A stretch of DNA of 64,000 nucleotides from VYFG01 sp965248685 (GTDB taxonomy: Bacteria > Pseudomonadota > Gammaproteobacteria > Arenicellales > Poriferihabitantaceae). Below the pieces are notes generated by a model, which saw nothing but the letters and a program-made list of their open reading frames with translations, was not told where the DNA came from and made no database searches. Each line of letters starts with the position of its first letter. Within the stretch, counting starts at the first letter, position 1. This document shows positions 34,955 through 42,702 of the stretch, piece by piece. The position numbers were made by a program, and so were the translations under genes. The DNA is taken from NCBI GenBank assembly GCA_965248685.1, contig CBDFKC010000003.1:124001-188000 (forward strand), written 5' to 3'.

Positions 34955-35269
34955 GAAGTTCAAGCATTCGGAAATGCGTGCCGCACGTCATTGCTAGAGT
35001 TATTGCTGACTGACTGAATTGGGCGGTGAGTTCAATGAGTCACCGCAAAACTCGGCCGTAGCTGACTGGCTAATCACGATCCATTGCTAGGGCCACAGGG
35101 TTGATTTTTATTGCGTTTGGATCGAAGTCGATTCTGACGTAACTAGCAACATCAGGATGCGTAGTTCGGTTGTGAACTTTTAAACCAGTCCTCTACAATA
35201 GTTTCATTAAAAGTGATAGATGCCGTCGTTGCGTAACAAATCAGTTCCATCTAGGAGATATCTGAGAAT
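34955..35269. other. Intergenic region with one copy of a dispersed repeat
   Basis: No gene. Contains the repeat at 35020-35050. The segment before the isochorismatase-like gene should carry its promoter; AGGAGATATCTGAGA just upstream of 35270 is the ribosome site. Confidence 0.45.
35020..35050. repeat. Dispersed palindromic repeat, copy 1
   Basis: GGGCGGTGAGTTCAATGAG followed by TCACCGCAAA. GCGGTGA and TCACCGC are perfect complements around a 10-nt loop. A second copy is at 36054-36083. Confidence 0.6.
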
Positions 35270-35854
35270 ATGAACATTCAAGCGAGCCCCACTCCTCTCG
35301 TCATCCTCGACGTTCAGGACGCGATCGATCAACCCATCTGGAAAGGTAAGAATAATCCCGGTTACTTGGCCGTGATCCAGCGTCTCTTGGCGCACTGGCG
35401 GCAGAACGATTGGCCGGTTCTGCATATCAAGCATGACGAACCAACACCCACATCGAGCTATCATACCCACGGTCCTTGGAATGGTATCAAGAAAGAAGTC
35501 GCCCCGGTCGCAGGCGAAACCATCATTAGCAAACAACATAATTGCGCGTTTATTGGCACCGAGTTGGATGCGGTGCTCAAAAATATCCAGACAGATCATC
35601 TGGTGCTGACAGGCGTTGTCATTCACAACAGCATGGATGCGACGGTCCGTGCCGGGAAAGCGCTCGGATACACCATCATCCTACCGTCTGACGCTACCAC
35701 TGCCGTGCCGGTCGTTGGGCTGGATGGAAAGTCATGGGACGCAGCGACAGTTCATGATCTGACGCTGGCGATACTCGGTGGTGATTACGCAGAGGTCACG
35801 ACATCGGAAGACGTGATCATGCGATTCACCAAGAGCCGGACACCAGACGGCTGA
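35270..35854 (+). CDS. Isochorismatase-like hydrolase with Ser at the usual Cys position
   Basis: 194 residues, ATG 35270 after AGGAGATATCTGAGA. The fold is that of cysteine hydrolases (nicotinamidase/isochorismatase). Asp14 in VILDVQDAI and Lys88 in IISKQHNCAF are in place. The third catalytic position, usually Cys in a G-V-x-T-x-x-C-V-x-A-T sequence, reads LTGVVIHNSMDATVRAG: Ser121 replaces Cys. True EntB-type isochorismatases also lack this Cys, as do some uncharacterised members, so activity is not excluded, but amide hydrolysis through a thioester is not possible. It stands alone. Confidence 0.82.
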   Translation: MNIQASPTPLVILDVQDAIDQPIWKGKNNPGYLAVIQRLLAHWRQNDWPVLHIKHDEPTPTSSYHTHGPWNGIKKEVAPVAGETIISKQHNCAFIGTELDAVLKNIQTDHLVLTGVVIHNSMDATVRAGKALGYTIILPSDATTAVPVVGLDGKSWDAATVHDLTLAILGGDYAEVTTSEDVIMRFTKSRTPDG

Positions 35855-36053
35855 CTGGTTCTGCTGGTTCCGTTCCGGATCACTAGCAACTGATAGAGGT
35901 ATAGCTGACGCGCAGTGCCCGGGCATGTTCTATACCCAATCGGGAATAAAGAACCACTTGGCCATGAAACCTACATGAGAAGCATTTTACGAAGTTCGAG
36001 TGACTGCTAAAGAGGGATGCAGATGAGTTCAAAGAAAATTTAACTGGCGCTAA

Positions 36054-36083
36054 TGGGCGGTGGGTTCAATGAGCCAGCGCAAA
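36054..36083. repeat. Dispersed palindromic repeat, copy 2
   Basis: TGGGCGGTGGGTTCAATGAG then CCAGCGCAAATC, about 22 of 26 positions identical to the copy at 35020-35050. The palindromic arms are less perfect here. Confidence 0.55.
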
Positions 36084-36323
36084 TCAGAGCCATTTAAAAA
36101 GAAGTTCCATCCATGGAACTGCAAGGATCTGTCGTATAAATCGGAGGTGAAGGAGGTACAACAGACCAGTGATAAATATTATCAGATAATTTTGAGTATC
36201 GCGTGTCTTGGTTTGGCGACACTTATCATGCGCACCGGAAAAATGCCCAACTTGTGTCGTCTACACTACCGCCGTAGAATACCAAAACTGCCAGTCAAAA
36301 ACTTTATATTAAGAGAATACTAA
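36069..36323 (+). CDS. Hypothetical small basic protein
   Basis: 84 residues from ATG 36069, basic, with one hydrophobic segment (YYQIILSIACLGLATLIM). Its TAA overlaps the ATG of the VOC gene by one base (TAATG at 36321), which favours real translation, but the start lies inside a dispersed repeat and the composition is ordinary for chance sequence. No family is recognised. Confidence 0.35.
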   Translation: MSQRKSEPFKKKFHPWNCKDLSYKSEVKEVQQTSDKYYQIILSIACLGLATLIMRTGKMPNLCRLHYRRRIPKLPVKNFILREY

Positions 36324-36748
36324 TGAATCTAGATCATGCGGTGTTATGGGTAGAAGACGCAAATCGCGCACTCAAATTTTATGTTGATATTCTTGGGCTT
36401 GATTCAGTTCGAGCTGAAGAATTTGCGGAGGGAAAAGCTAGGTTCCCAAGTGTACGTCTTAATGGGAAAACCATCTTCGACATAATGGAATATCAAAAGC
36501 TACTTCCCCTTGTTCAGAAATTTACAGGTGGCGAGGGAGTTGGCGGCTCACCTATTAATCATTTATGTCTATCCATGAGTAAGGCTGAATATAATACGGT
36601 ATATGAAAGGCTTGAAAACCACGGCGTTAAACTGACACCAGGTGGAGAGGACGTTTTTGGCGCTCAAGGTCAAGCTGTGCGTTCGACCTATTTCAATGAC
36701 CCTGATGGAAATGTTCTCGAAATACGGTACTACGATAATGAAGTGTAA
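36323..36748 (+). CDS. VOC (glyoxalase/bleomycin-resistance) family protein
   Basis: 141 residues, ATG 36323. Two beta-alpha-beta-beta-beta modules: MNLDHAVLWVEDANRALKFY with VDILGL, and NHLCLSMSKAEYNTVYERL followed by the closing YFNDPDGNVLEIRYYD. Metal ligands are His5 in the first strand, His in INHLCLS and Glu in NVLEIRY, as in VOC metalloenzymes. This one-domain form occurs in glyoxalases, dioxygenases and resistance proteins, and the function is not settled by sequence. Confidence 0.85.
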   Translation: MNLDHAVLWVEDANRALKFYVDILGLDSVRAEEFAEGKARFPSVRLNGKTIFDIMEYQKLLPLVQKFTGGEGVGGSPINHLCLSMSKAEYNTVYERLENHGVKLTPGGEDVFGAQGQAVRSTYFNDPDGNVLEIRYYDNEV

Positions 36749-36853
36749 TATCGGGCAGAAACATACTCGGAAGAGCCATTCGACGTATTTGGAACAACCC
36801 CAATTTAGCTCGGAAAGCTGACATTAGGTAAGGAAAATTTGAAGGAGGACAAA

Positions 36854-37723
36854 ATGAATAAATATACAGTTGTATTTCTCGTGTTTGTAGGTATTGGTCT
36901 GACTGGTTGCGGTAACAAAAATAGCACGTCGTCAGGAGGTGCCAGCGCTAGTAGTTCCACGGTCGCGGAAATAGGTGCGACTGATTCAGGAGGGACAGTT
37001 CAAATTAAATTTAAAGACAATGCATTTATTGGAGAAAGCGTAACTGTAGAGTATACCGTTAAAGGACAAACGGGAGAGCTTCTAGCAGGGACGATGCACT
37101 GGGATGATGGTTCGGACGACCGAGTTCGAGGAAATGGAGTTATTGAACACACTTACACTTCTACTGGCACTTACAATATCGCTTTTCAAGCAGACAAAGA
37201 ATTGAAGAAGGCAGTTGGAACCATTACAGTCGGTAAAGAACCCTGTGATTTGTCGAATCCAGTGGTTGAAATCCCAGCATTAAGCGTTATGTCAGGGCCT
37301 CAGATTAGAAGGGAAAAGTTCTATTCATTCTCAATCGATAATGGGTGCATTAAAGTAACCCCGACTATTAGAGTTAACGATAGTCCATATATCAGCGTAA
37401 GCCATGTAAATTTGCCAGATCTAGGATACATTAATTTCTTTATCCACGAAGGAGCGCAAATCTTCAAAACAATTAGTATGGGCTGTGTTAATTTAAACAG
37501 TCAACATAATCCTGGCAATTGCAACACTAATATTGCGCTAAATCAGACAACCGAAAATATTTCACAAAATCAGACTACCGAACGTTCAAACGCTTCCACA
37601 AGTGCCTCTTTTGTTTTGTCAGTTGGGAGCATTACATGCATGGGCGAAGTTATGTTATCTGGTTTTGCAGGGAATACGAGTGGTGTCCAATCGGAACCCG
37701 TACACGTTCTTTGCTCCGAATAA
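36854..37723 (+). CDS. PKD-domain lipoprotein
   Basis: 289 residues from ATG 36854, which has a strong ribosome site (GAAGGAGGACAAA). The signal ends in a lipobox, VGIGLTGCGNK, so the mature protein is anchored by Cys. A Ser/Gly linker leads to a PKD-like domain with VTVEYTVKG, MHWDDGSDDRVRG and the hallmark EHTYTSTGTYNIAF. The C-terminal half has several Cys and Asn/Thr-rich segments of no known family. The next gene, another lipoprotein (37742), starts 18 bp downstream and is broken by an IS3 element. Confidence 0.8.
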   Translation: MNKYTVVFLVFVGIGLTGCGNKNSTSSGGASASSSTVAEIGATDSGGTVQIKFKDNAFIGESVTVEYTVKGQTGELLAGTMHWDDGSDDRVRGNGVIEHTYTSTGTYNIAFQADKELKKAVGTITVGKEPCDLSNPVVEIPALSVMSGPQIRREKFYSFSIDNGCIKVTPTIRVNDSPYISVSHVNLPDLGYINFFIHEGAQIFKTISMGCVNLNSQHNPGNCNTNIALNQTTENISQNQTTERSNASTSASFVLSVGSITCMGEVMLSGFAGNTSGVQSEPVHVLCSE

Positions 37724-37861
37724 AATCCCCAGGAAGAGATAATGAAGTATAAACTGTTAGTTTTATTGATATTAGAGGTGGCTCAGAAAAACTGAACAAC
37801 GACATAAGTGGATAAGCAGCTTAATTTCAGGCATTGTTATGCCAATATTTAGGAGCTTACC

Positions 37862-38164
37862 ATGGCAAGAAGACCTCGTAGAAACCACTCTCCAGACTTT
37901 AAAGCAAAAGTGGCATTAGCCGCTGTCAAAGGGGACCGTAGCATCTCAGAACTGTCCCAACAGTTTGATGTCCATCCAAATCAAATTACCCAGTGGAAAA
38001 CCCAACTCTTGTCGAGGGCCTCTGAAGCCTTTGATGGCGGTCAAAACGTACCGCCTCCAGTCGATGTGAAAACCTTACATGCAAAGATTGGTCAACTGGC
38101 GCTGGAAAATGATTTTTTAGAAGGCGCGCTCACCAAGGCAGGGTGGCTGAGCGCAAAGAAATGA
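37862..38164 (+). CDS. IS3-family transposase OrfA
   Basis: 100 residues. A helix-turn-helix of the IS3/IS911 OrfA type: HSPDFKAKVALAAVKGDRSI then SELSQQFDVHPNQITQWKTQ, followed by a leucine-zipper-like helix (LHAKIGQLALENDFLEGAL). It binds the terminal repeats and can be joined to OrfB by frameshifting. Overlaps OrfB by 22 bp. Confidence 0.92.
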   Translation: MARRPRRNHSPDFKAKVALAAVKGDRSISELSQQFDVHPNQITQWKTQLLSRASEAFDGGQNVPPPVDVKTLHAKIGQLALENDFLEGALTKAGWLSAKK

Positions 38165-38988
38165 TCAACCCCAATCACAAACTTTCTCTGACCCGCCAGG
38201 CAAAGCTGTTGAATTTCAGTAGAACCAGTCTTTACTATAAACCGCATCCAATCAGTGAAAGAGATCAAGCCATGATGCGCCGTATCGATAAACTCCATTT
38301 GGCTCATCCCTTTGCCGGTGCACGGATGTTGCGAGATATGCTGCGTTTAGAGGGATTTAAGGTGGGTAGAACACATGTATCGACCCTGATGCGTAAAATG
38401 GGCGTAGAGGCGCTCTATCGCAAGCCCAGGACGACATTGCGTCACCCCGCACATCGCATCTATCCCTATTTATTACGGGACTTAAGCATCCATTGCCCCA
38501 ATCAAGTTTGGGCGATGGATATCACTTATATACCCATGGCGAAGGGATTTGTGTACCTGACCGTCGTTCTTGATTGGCATACCCGCCGCGTATTGAGTCA
38601 CCGCATATCGAATACGATGGATGTTTCATTCTGTCTTGATGCGGTTGAAGAAGCAATCCAGAAATATGGCACGCCCGACATCATGAACACTGACCAGGGC
38701 AGTCAATTTACCGGCGATGCATTTATCGGATTATTGAAAGACAATGAGATTCAAATCAGCATGGACGGCAAAGGCGCGTGGAGAGACAATGTATTTGTTG
38801 AGCGACTATGGCGATCAGTGAAATATGAAGAGGTTTATCTGCATGCCTATGAATCGATAACCGAAGCCAGAACCGGTATTGCAAGATACCTACAGTTTTA
38901 CAATTCAAGAAGGCCGCATTCCAGTCTTGACGGACAGGTACCTGATACGGTTTACTTTAACGGGCTGCCAGAAACAATGGCAGCCTAA
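38143..38988 (+). CDS. IS3-family transposase OrfB (DDE integrase core)
   Basis: 281 residues, starting at a GTG inside orfA. An HTH_21-type region (LAHPFAGARMLRDMLRLEG) precedes the DDE core: Asp in NQVWAMDITYIPMAKG, Asp in PDIMNTDQGSQFTG and Glu in DNVFVERLWRSVKYEEVYL, with the typical C-terminal FYNSRRPHSSLDGQVPD. No frameshift or stop, so the element looks intact and recent. Whether OrfB is made alone or as an OrfAB fusion by frameshifting in the overlap is not decided by the sequence. Confidence 0.93.
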   Translation: MAERKEMINPNHKLSLTRQAKLLNFSRTSLYYKPHPISERDQAMMRRIDKLHLAHPFAGARMLRDMLRLEGFKVGRTHVSTLMRKMGVEALYRKPRTTLRHPAHRIYPYLLRDLSIHCPNQVWAMDITYIPMAKGFVYLTVVLDWHTRRVLSHRISNTMDVSFCLDAVEEAIQKYGTPDIMNTDQGSQFTGDAFIGLLKDNEIQISMDGKGAWRDNVFVERLWRSVKYEEVYLHAYESITEARTGIARYLQFYNSRRPHSSLDGQVPDTVYFNGLPETMAA

Positions 38989-39626
38989 CGGCTGCTGCTT
39001 CGCCACTTATAAATAAGATTTTATTGTTCAGAAGAACCGGGCCACCTCTATTAATAGTCCCTGGTTGCGGCGGTGGGAACAAAACTGATTCGGGTGCAGG
39101 AACTATTGAGGTATCAGACACTACCAATACCAGTAGCGATGCAACGCCGACTGCGACACCTACGCCTTCACCAATTTTTAGCGCGGGTGGGGTGAGTTTG
39201 GTTGCTGATGGTGTGGAATCGGACCCGCGTTGCGAGATTACTAATGTTACCTTTTCTCCACCATCAGGAGTAATTAGCAAACAAACCACGGGATTGCGTG
39301 CAGTAGTAGAAGTTGTTGGTGATCCGGATTTTATTGAGGGATGGGCGAGCGGTCGGGGTCTCACTCCATTTACAGTTTTTTTAATTAGCGCTGACGCAAG
39401 TGATAGAATTTCTATTGACAGATCTCCAAACAATGTAGAGTTTGATGGTGTCAATGGAACAGGAATTTTAAGCTTTGCCCTTAACGGCGGCTCTATCAAT
39501 CCTGGCGTATTTTCGGCTGCCCCTGATCACTATACAGAGTTCCACCTGGAATATGGAGCAGGGAGTCTCGGACATTTGGAATTTTGTAGCATTATCGTAG
39601 AAGTAGATTTCTTTCTAATTCCTTAA

Positions 39627-39885
39627 CGAAAGAGACGTTCGGCTCATTGCAAACTGTCTATATGCTACACCTGAAACCGAAACCGTATAGTGGATATGTT
39701 GATAAAATTTCTAGGCAATCCAACTCGACACTACGATCTATTAAAGAAATGTGATTGACTGCTTTGTGGAAATTATAATAATTTCGGAAAATCTGTAACT
39801 GGGGGTTCAGGGCAAACAGCTGACTATCGGGTCTGATCGGAACTAAGCTCCTAAAGTCGTTTGACTAAGCAGAGATACTTGCATA
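39627..39885. other. Convergent intergenic region
   Basis: Between the split lipoprotein (+) and the threonine aldolase (-). AT-rich; no clear terminator was found. Confidence 0.4.
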
Positions 39886-40920
39886 TTACTCCAGTATTTT
39901 CTTAATTGCGGCTGCAGCGTATTCGATGTCTGCAGCGCTGACATCCAAATAGGTTACAGCGCGCAACGCGAATTCGCTAAAGACGCCAATACGAACGCCT
40001 TCTTCGAGCAATTTAGCCGCAACCGTATTAGCAGTTAGTCCAGTCTTTTCAACATTAAAAAAGACCATATTGGTTTCTGGAATCTTTGGCAACAATTCGA
40101 CATCTGCAATACCTGATATGTTGTTCGCGAGAAGTTTTGCATTGTCGTGATCTTCTGCCAAGCGATCAATATGGTGATCCAGCGCATAGATACCCGCCGC
40201 CGCAATAATCCCAGACTGCCTCATTGCGCCACCGAATTGGTGCTTGAAGCGCCAGGCTCGATCTATAAAAGATTCGCTTCCCGCTAATACGGCGCCAACC
40301 GGCGCCCCAAGTCCTTTGGTTAAATCTATCCATACTGAGTCGTAGGATTGTGAAAACGATTTCGCAGAAATCCCGGATCCCACAACCGCATTTAACAATC
40401 TGGCGCCATCCAGGTGGGTTTTTAATCCATTTTCATGGGCCAAAGCTGCTACATCGTTCATTTGATCAAGTGGCCAGATTGTTCCACCTCCCAGGTTCGC
40501 TGTATTTTCCACTGACAGCAGTCTAGAACGTGGCATATGACGACTTATAGGTCGAATCGCTTTCCGTACCTGATCCGGGGTAAAGATACCGTTTTGTCCA
40601 TCCAGGCAAGATGTCATCGCTCCCGCTAGGGCACTTGGGGCGCCGACTTCGTAGTGAAGGGTATGACTGGTTTTGTCGAGAATAATTTCATCCCCAGGAA
40701 CGCAATGAACCCGGTATGCAATCTCATTACACATCGTCCCGGAGGGCAAAAATACCGCCGCTTCCTTTCCAAGTAGCGTGGCTACCTGCTCGATTAGCCG
40801 GTTGGTTGTCGGGTCTTCACCACTTTGTTCATCTCCAACTTCCGCTCGCGACATAAAGTCGCGCATTCCATTTGTGGGACGCGATTGCGTATCACTATAT
40901 AAATCGACTTTTATTGACAT
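39886..40920 (-). CDS. ltaE: Low-specificity L-threonine aldolase
   Basis: 344 residues, ATG at 40920. A PLP fold-type I enzyme that cleaves L-threonine and allo-threonine to glycine and acetaldehyde. The PLP Lys is Lys202 in WIDLTKGLGAPVGA, the ring-binding Asp is Asp171 in LKTHLDGARLLNA, and the stacking His is in DKTSHTLHYE. The opening VDLYSDTQSRPTNGMRDFM (the family SDT-x-T-x-P start, with Gln in place of one Thr) and FKHQFGGAMRQSG are standard. It is not an aminopropanol-pathway enzyme for cobalamin, although it lies near that cluster. Its start lies just 51 bp from the stop of the nitronate monooxygenase, which is read in the same direction. Confidence 0.85.
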   Translation of the reverse strand: MSIKVDLYSDTQSRPTNGMRDFMSRAEVGDEQSGEDPTTNRLIEQVATLLGKEAAVFLPSGTMCNEIAYRVHCVPGDEIILDKTSHTLHYEVGAPSALAGAMTSCLDGQNGIFTPDQVRKAIRPISRHMPRSRLLSVENTANLGGGTIWPLDQMNDVAALAHENGLKTHLDGARLLNAVVGSGISAKSFSQSYDSVWIDLTKGLGAPVGAVLAGSESFIDRAWRFKHQFGGAMRQSGIIAAAGIYALDHHIDRLAEDHDNAKLLANNISGIADVELLPKIPETNMVFFNVEKTGLTANTVAAKLLEEGVRIGVFSEFALRAVTYLDVSAADIEYAAAAIKKILE

Positions 40921-40971
40921 GGCATTATTGAATAACGGGTCGATAGAGGATTAAGTGTGGTCTGTCCCGGT

Positions 40972-41934
40972 TTAATTCCACTGCTTGTCCAACAAATTCT
41001 CTGCCTGCTTTAGTATTGCCGACAGAATAATATGGGCTGGCTCGATATTATTGATCAAACCAGCGGCCTCGCCGACGAATGTGTTAGCTATTTTCGTATC
41101 TCCGTGCTGCCAGGCTCGAGTCCACTTTTTTGACTCGGTATCAGCATTCTCTATCAGTTGATCCGTGTGGTTGTGCCACTTTTTAGTAAAATCATTTTTC
41201 AATACCCTGGCGGTATATCGCTCAGGCCACTCTAGCAGCCTTGCTATATCCATCACGCTTGAGCGAATCGTTTCATCGCCGGTGGCAGAAACCGCGCTGT
41301 TAAGCATGTTTTCATGTACCAATGCCTCAGTTGAAGCCCATAACCGGGAACCGATCAGAACTCCATCTGCGCCCAGCATCAATGCGGCTGCGAGTCCACG
41401 ACCATCTGCTATGCCTCCTGCAGCGCATATAAGCGTATCGACTGAAGACTGTGCGATAAGATCAGCAACTTCGGGAACCAACGTCATGGTTGCACGTAGT
41501 TCGCCATGGCCACCAGCTTCCGAGCCCTGGGCGATAACAATATCTGCACCAGCATCAATAGCGCAACGCGCGTCGGCCACCGTTTGTATCTGACATATGA
41601 GGGGAATATTTGCCCTCTTAATTCGCTCTGCGAAGACAGTTGGATTGCCAAACGAAAGAAATATCGCATTGGGAGATCGGTCGATGATGTTGTCTAGCAA
41701 GTCCGGCTGTTTTTGCAGCGCCCAGGTAATCAAACCGCAGCCCACCGGGCGATTACCCGCTATATCAAATTGTTTGTTTATCCACTCGCGATCTCCATAT
41801 CCACCGCCAATCAATCCCAACCCGCCGAATTCAGAAACCGCACCGGCAAGCTCGCCACCTGCTGCAAACGCCATCGGTGCCTGAACAATCGGGCAGGAAA
41901 GATTATAGGTTTTTGTCAGTCTGGTTTTTATCAT
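40972..41934 (-). CDS. Nitronate monooxygenase-family flavoprotein
   Basis: 320 residues, ATG at 41934. A TIM-barrel FMN enzyme (2-nitropropane dioxygenase/FabK type). Visible are the first strand CPIVQAPMAFAAGGELAGAV, the phosphate-binding VIAQGSEAGGHGELRATMTL, where the conserved His sits in a G-G-H-G sequence, then LICAAGGIADGRGLAAALML and GADGVLIGSRLWASTEALVH. It oxidises alkyl nitronates or similar carbanions; other members of the fold reduce enoyl-ACP, but the SEAGGHG sequence favours nitronate oxidation. It is probably co-transcribed with the aldolase downstream. Confidence 0.85.
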   Translation of the reverse strand: MIKTRLTKTYNLSCPIVQAPMAFAAGGELAGAVSEFGGLGLIGGGYGDREWINKQFDIAGNRPVGCGLITWALQKQPDLLDNIIDRSPNAIFLSFGNPTVFAERIKRANIPLICQIQTVADARCAIDAGADIVIAQGSEAGGHGELRATMTLVPEVADLIAQSSVDTLICAAGGIADGRGLAAALMLGADGVLIGSRLWASTEALVHENMLNSAVSATGDETIRSSVMDIARLLEWPERYTARVLKNDFTKKWHNHTDQLIENADTESKKWTRAWQHGDTKIANTFVGEAAGLINNIEPAHIILSAILKQAENLLDKQWN

Positions 41935-42049
41935 TGCTATTATGGGAACAGTATACCTAGTTCATCCAATTCGCCAGGATAGTTTAGCTTCACTCCGTCC
42001 ATAAGCCATCGAGTGTTACGTTTATGTCAAATCCAACTAATTAATAAAA

Positions 42050-42670
42050 CTAATAGATTGTTTTCTTCATGTACTCAGGATACTCCGCGTCATAAACTCT
42101 GTCATCGAACTCTGCTCCCTGGGAATCTGCAAACTCCTTGGACATCTGACCAGCAGTGGGCAAATTCTCTCTTGGAATATAGCTGGTGGAATCCCAAAGC
42201 CTGGATCGCGCGATAGCTTTTTGACACTGGTAATAGATTTTATCCACCGTGATCGAAACAACACTACTGGCAGGTTTCCCGTTAATACCAAATGAATCGC
42301 AAAGTGCCTGGTCAATAACAATCTCAGCCTTTCCTGCCACGCGTATCGATTCTCCTACATTCGGAATCAGAAAAATAATACCGACATTTGGATTGGCCAG
42401 AATATTCTTCAACGAATCCAGGCGGTTATTCCCTCTTCTATCCGGTATCAACAGTTGCTTTCGACTGATTACCCTGACAAAACCAGCGGGATCACCACGC
42501 GGAGAACAATCTATCCCATTTTTACCGGTGGTGGCGAGCACTAAAAATGGAGAGCTCTCAATAAACATTCGGTAGTGATCATTTATATGATCAATTTCTT
42601 TCCACAACGACCGGTCCAGGGGGGCGTCGTAGACCTCCTTTAATTGCTCTAAAGTAGTGATTTTTTTCAT
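42050..42670 (-). CDS. Pyridoxamine 5'-phosphate oxidase-family flavoprotein
   Basis: 206 residues from the ATG at 42670; the frame extends to a GTG at 42706 that overlaps the end of the upstream cobB gene, so translational coupling from the earlier start is possible. The split-barrel FMN fold shows FLVLATTGKNGIDCSPRGDP, a PNPOx-like flavin site, then LLIPDRRGNNRLDSLKNILA and PNVGIIFLIPNVGESIRVAG. It resembles the MSMEG_1061 group rather than PdxH itself. The substrate is unknown. It immediately follows cobB on the same strand (read right to left). Confidence 0.8.
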   Translation of the reverse strand: MKKITTLEQLKEVYDAPLDRSLWKEIDHINDHYRMFIESSPFLVLATTGKNGIDCSPRGDPAGFVRVISRKQLLIPDRRGNNRLDSLKNILANPNVGIIFLIPNVGESIRVAGKAEIVIDQALCDSFGINGKPASSVVSITVDKIYYQCQKAIARSRLWDSTSYIPRENLPTAGQMSKEFADSQGAEFDDRVYDAEYPEYMKKTIY

Positions 42671-42702
42671 AATATTAGTCAGATTACAACATGTGCACAG
42701 AT

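Larger units (their letters stand above)
37775..39048 (+). mobile_element. IS3-family insertion sequence, 1274 bp, with TATTA target duplication
   Basis: Ends are imperfect inverted repeats of 23 bp, GAGGTGGC...CTGAAC on the left (37775-37797) matching the right end (39026-39048) at 16 of 23 positions. TATTA occurs directly before (37770-37774) and after (39049-39053). Two overlapping ORFs encode OrfA and OrfB. Confidence 0.92.
37742..39626 (+). pseudogene. Second lipoprotein, split by an IS3-family insertion
   Basis: The first 11 codons (MKYKLLVLLIL, ATG 37742 after AGGAAGAG) end exactly where an IS begins, and the rest resumes in frame at 39054 (IVPGCGGGNKTDSGAG), ending at 39626. Removing the IS and one copy of TATTA restores a 201-residue protein with a signal peptide, a lipobox-like IVPGC and a Thr/Ser-rich linker (SSDATPTATPTPSPIF), followed by a beta-rich domain. 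It formed an operon with the upstream PKD lipoprotein. Confidence 0.88.

Noticed and set aside
29428..36083. Integron attC sites in the accessory zone
   Set aside because: The inverted repeats at 29428, 34550 and 35020 lack the R'' (RYYYAAC) to R' (GTTRRRY) order and spacing of attC, there is no integron integrase, and the units are not in a regular array.
39886..40920. Threonine aldolase as part of the cobalamin aminopropanol arm
   Set aside because: That arm uses threonine kinase (PduX) and threonine-phosphate decarboxylase (CobD/CobC); the aldolase motifs are those of LtaE, and the gene is on the other side of two unrelated genes.
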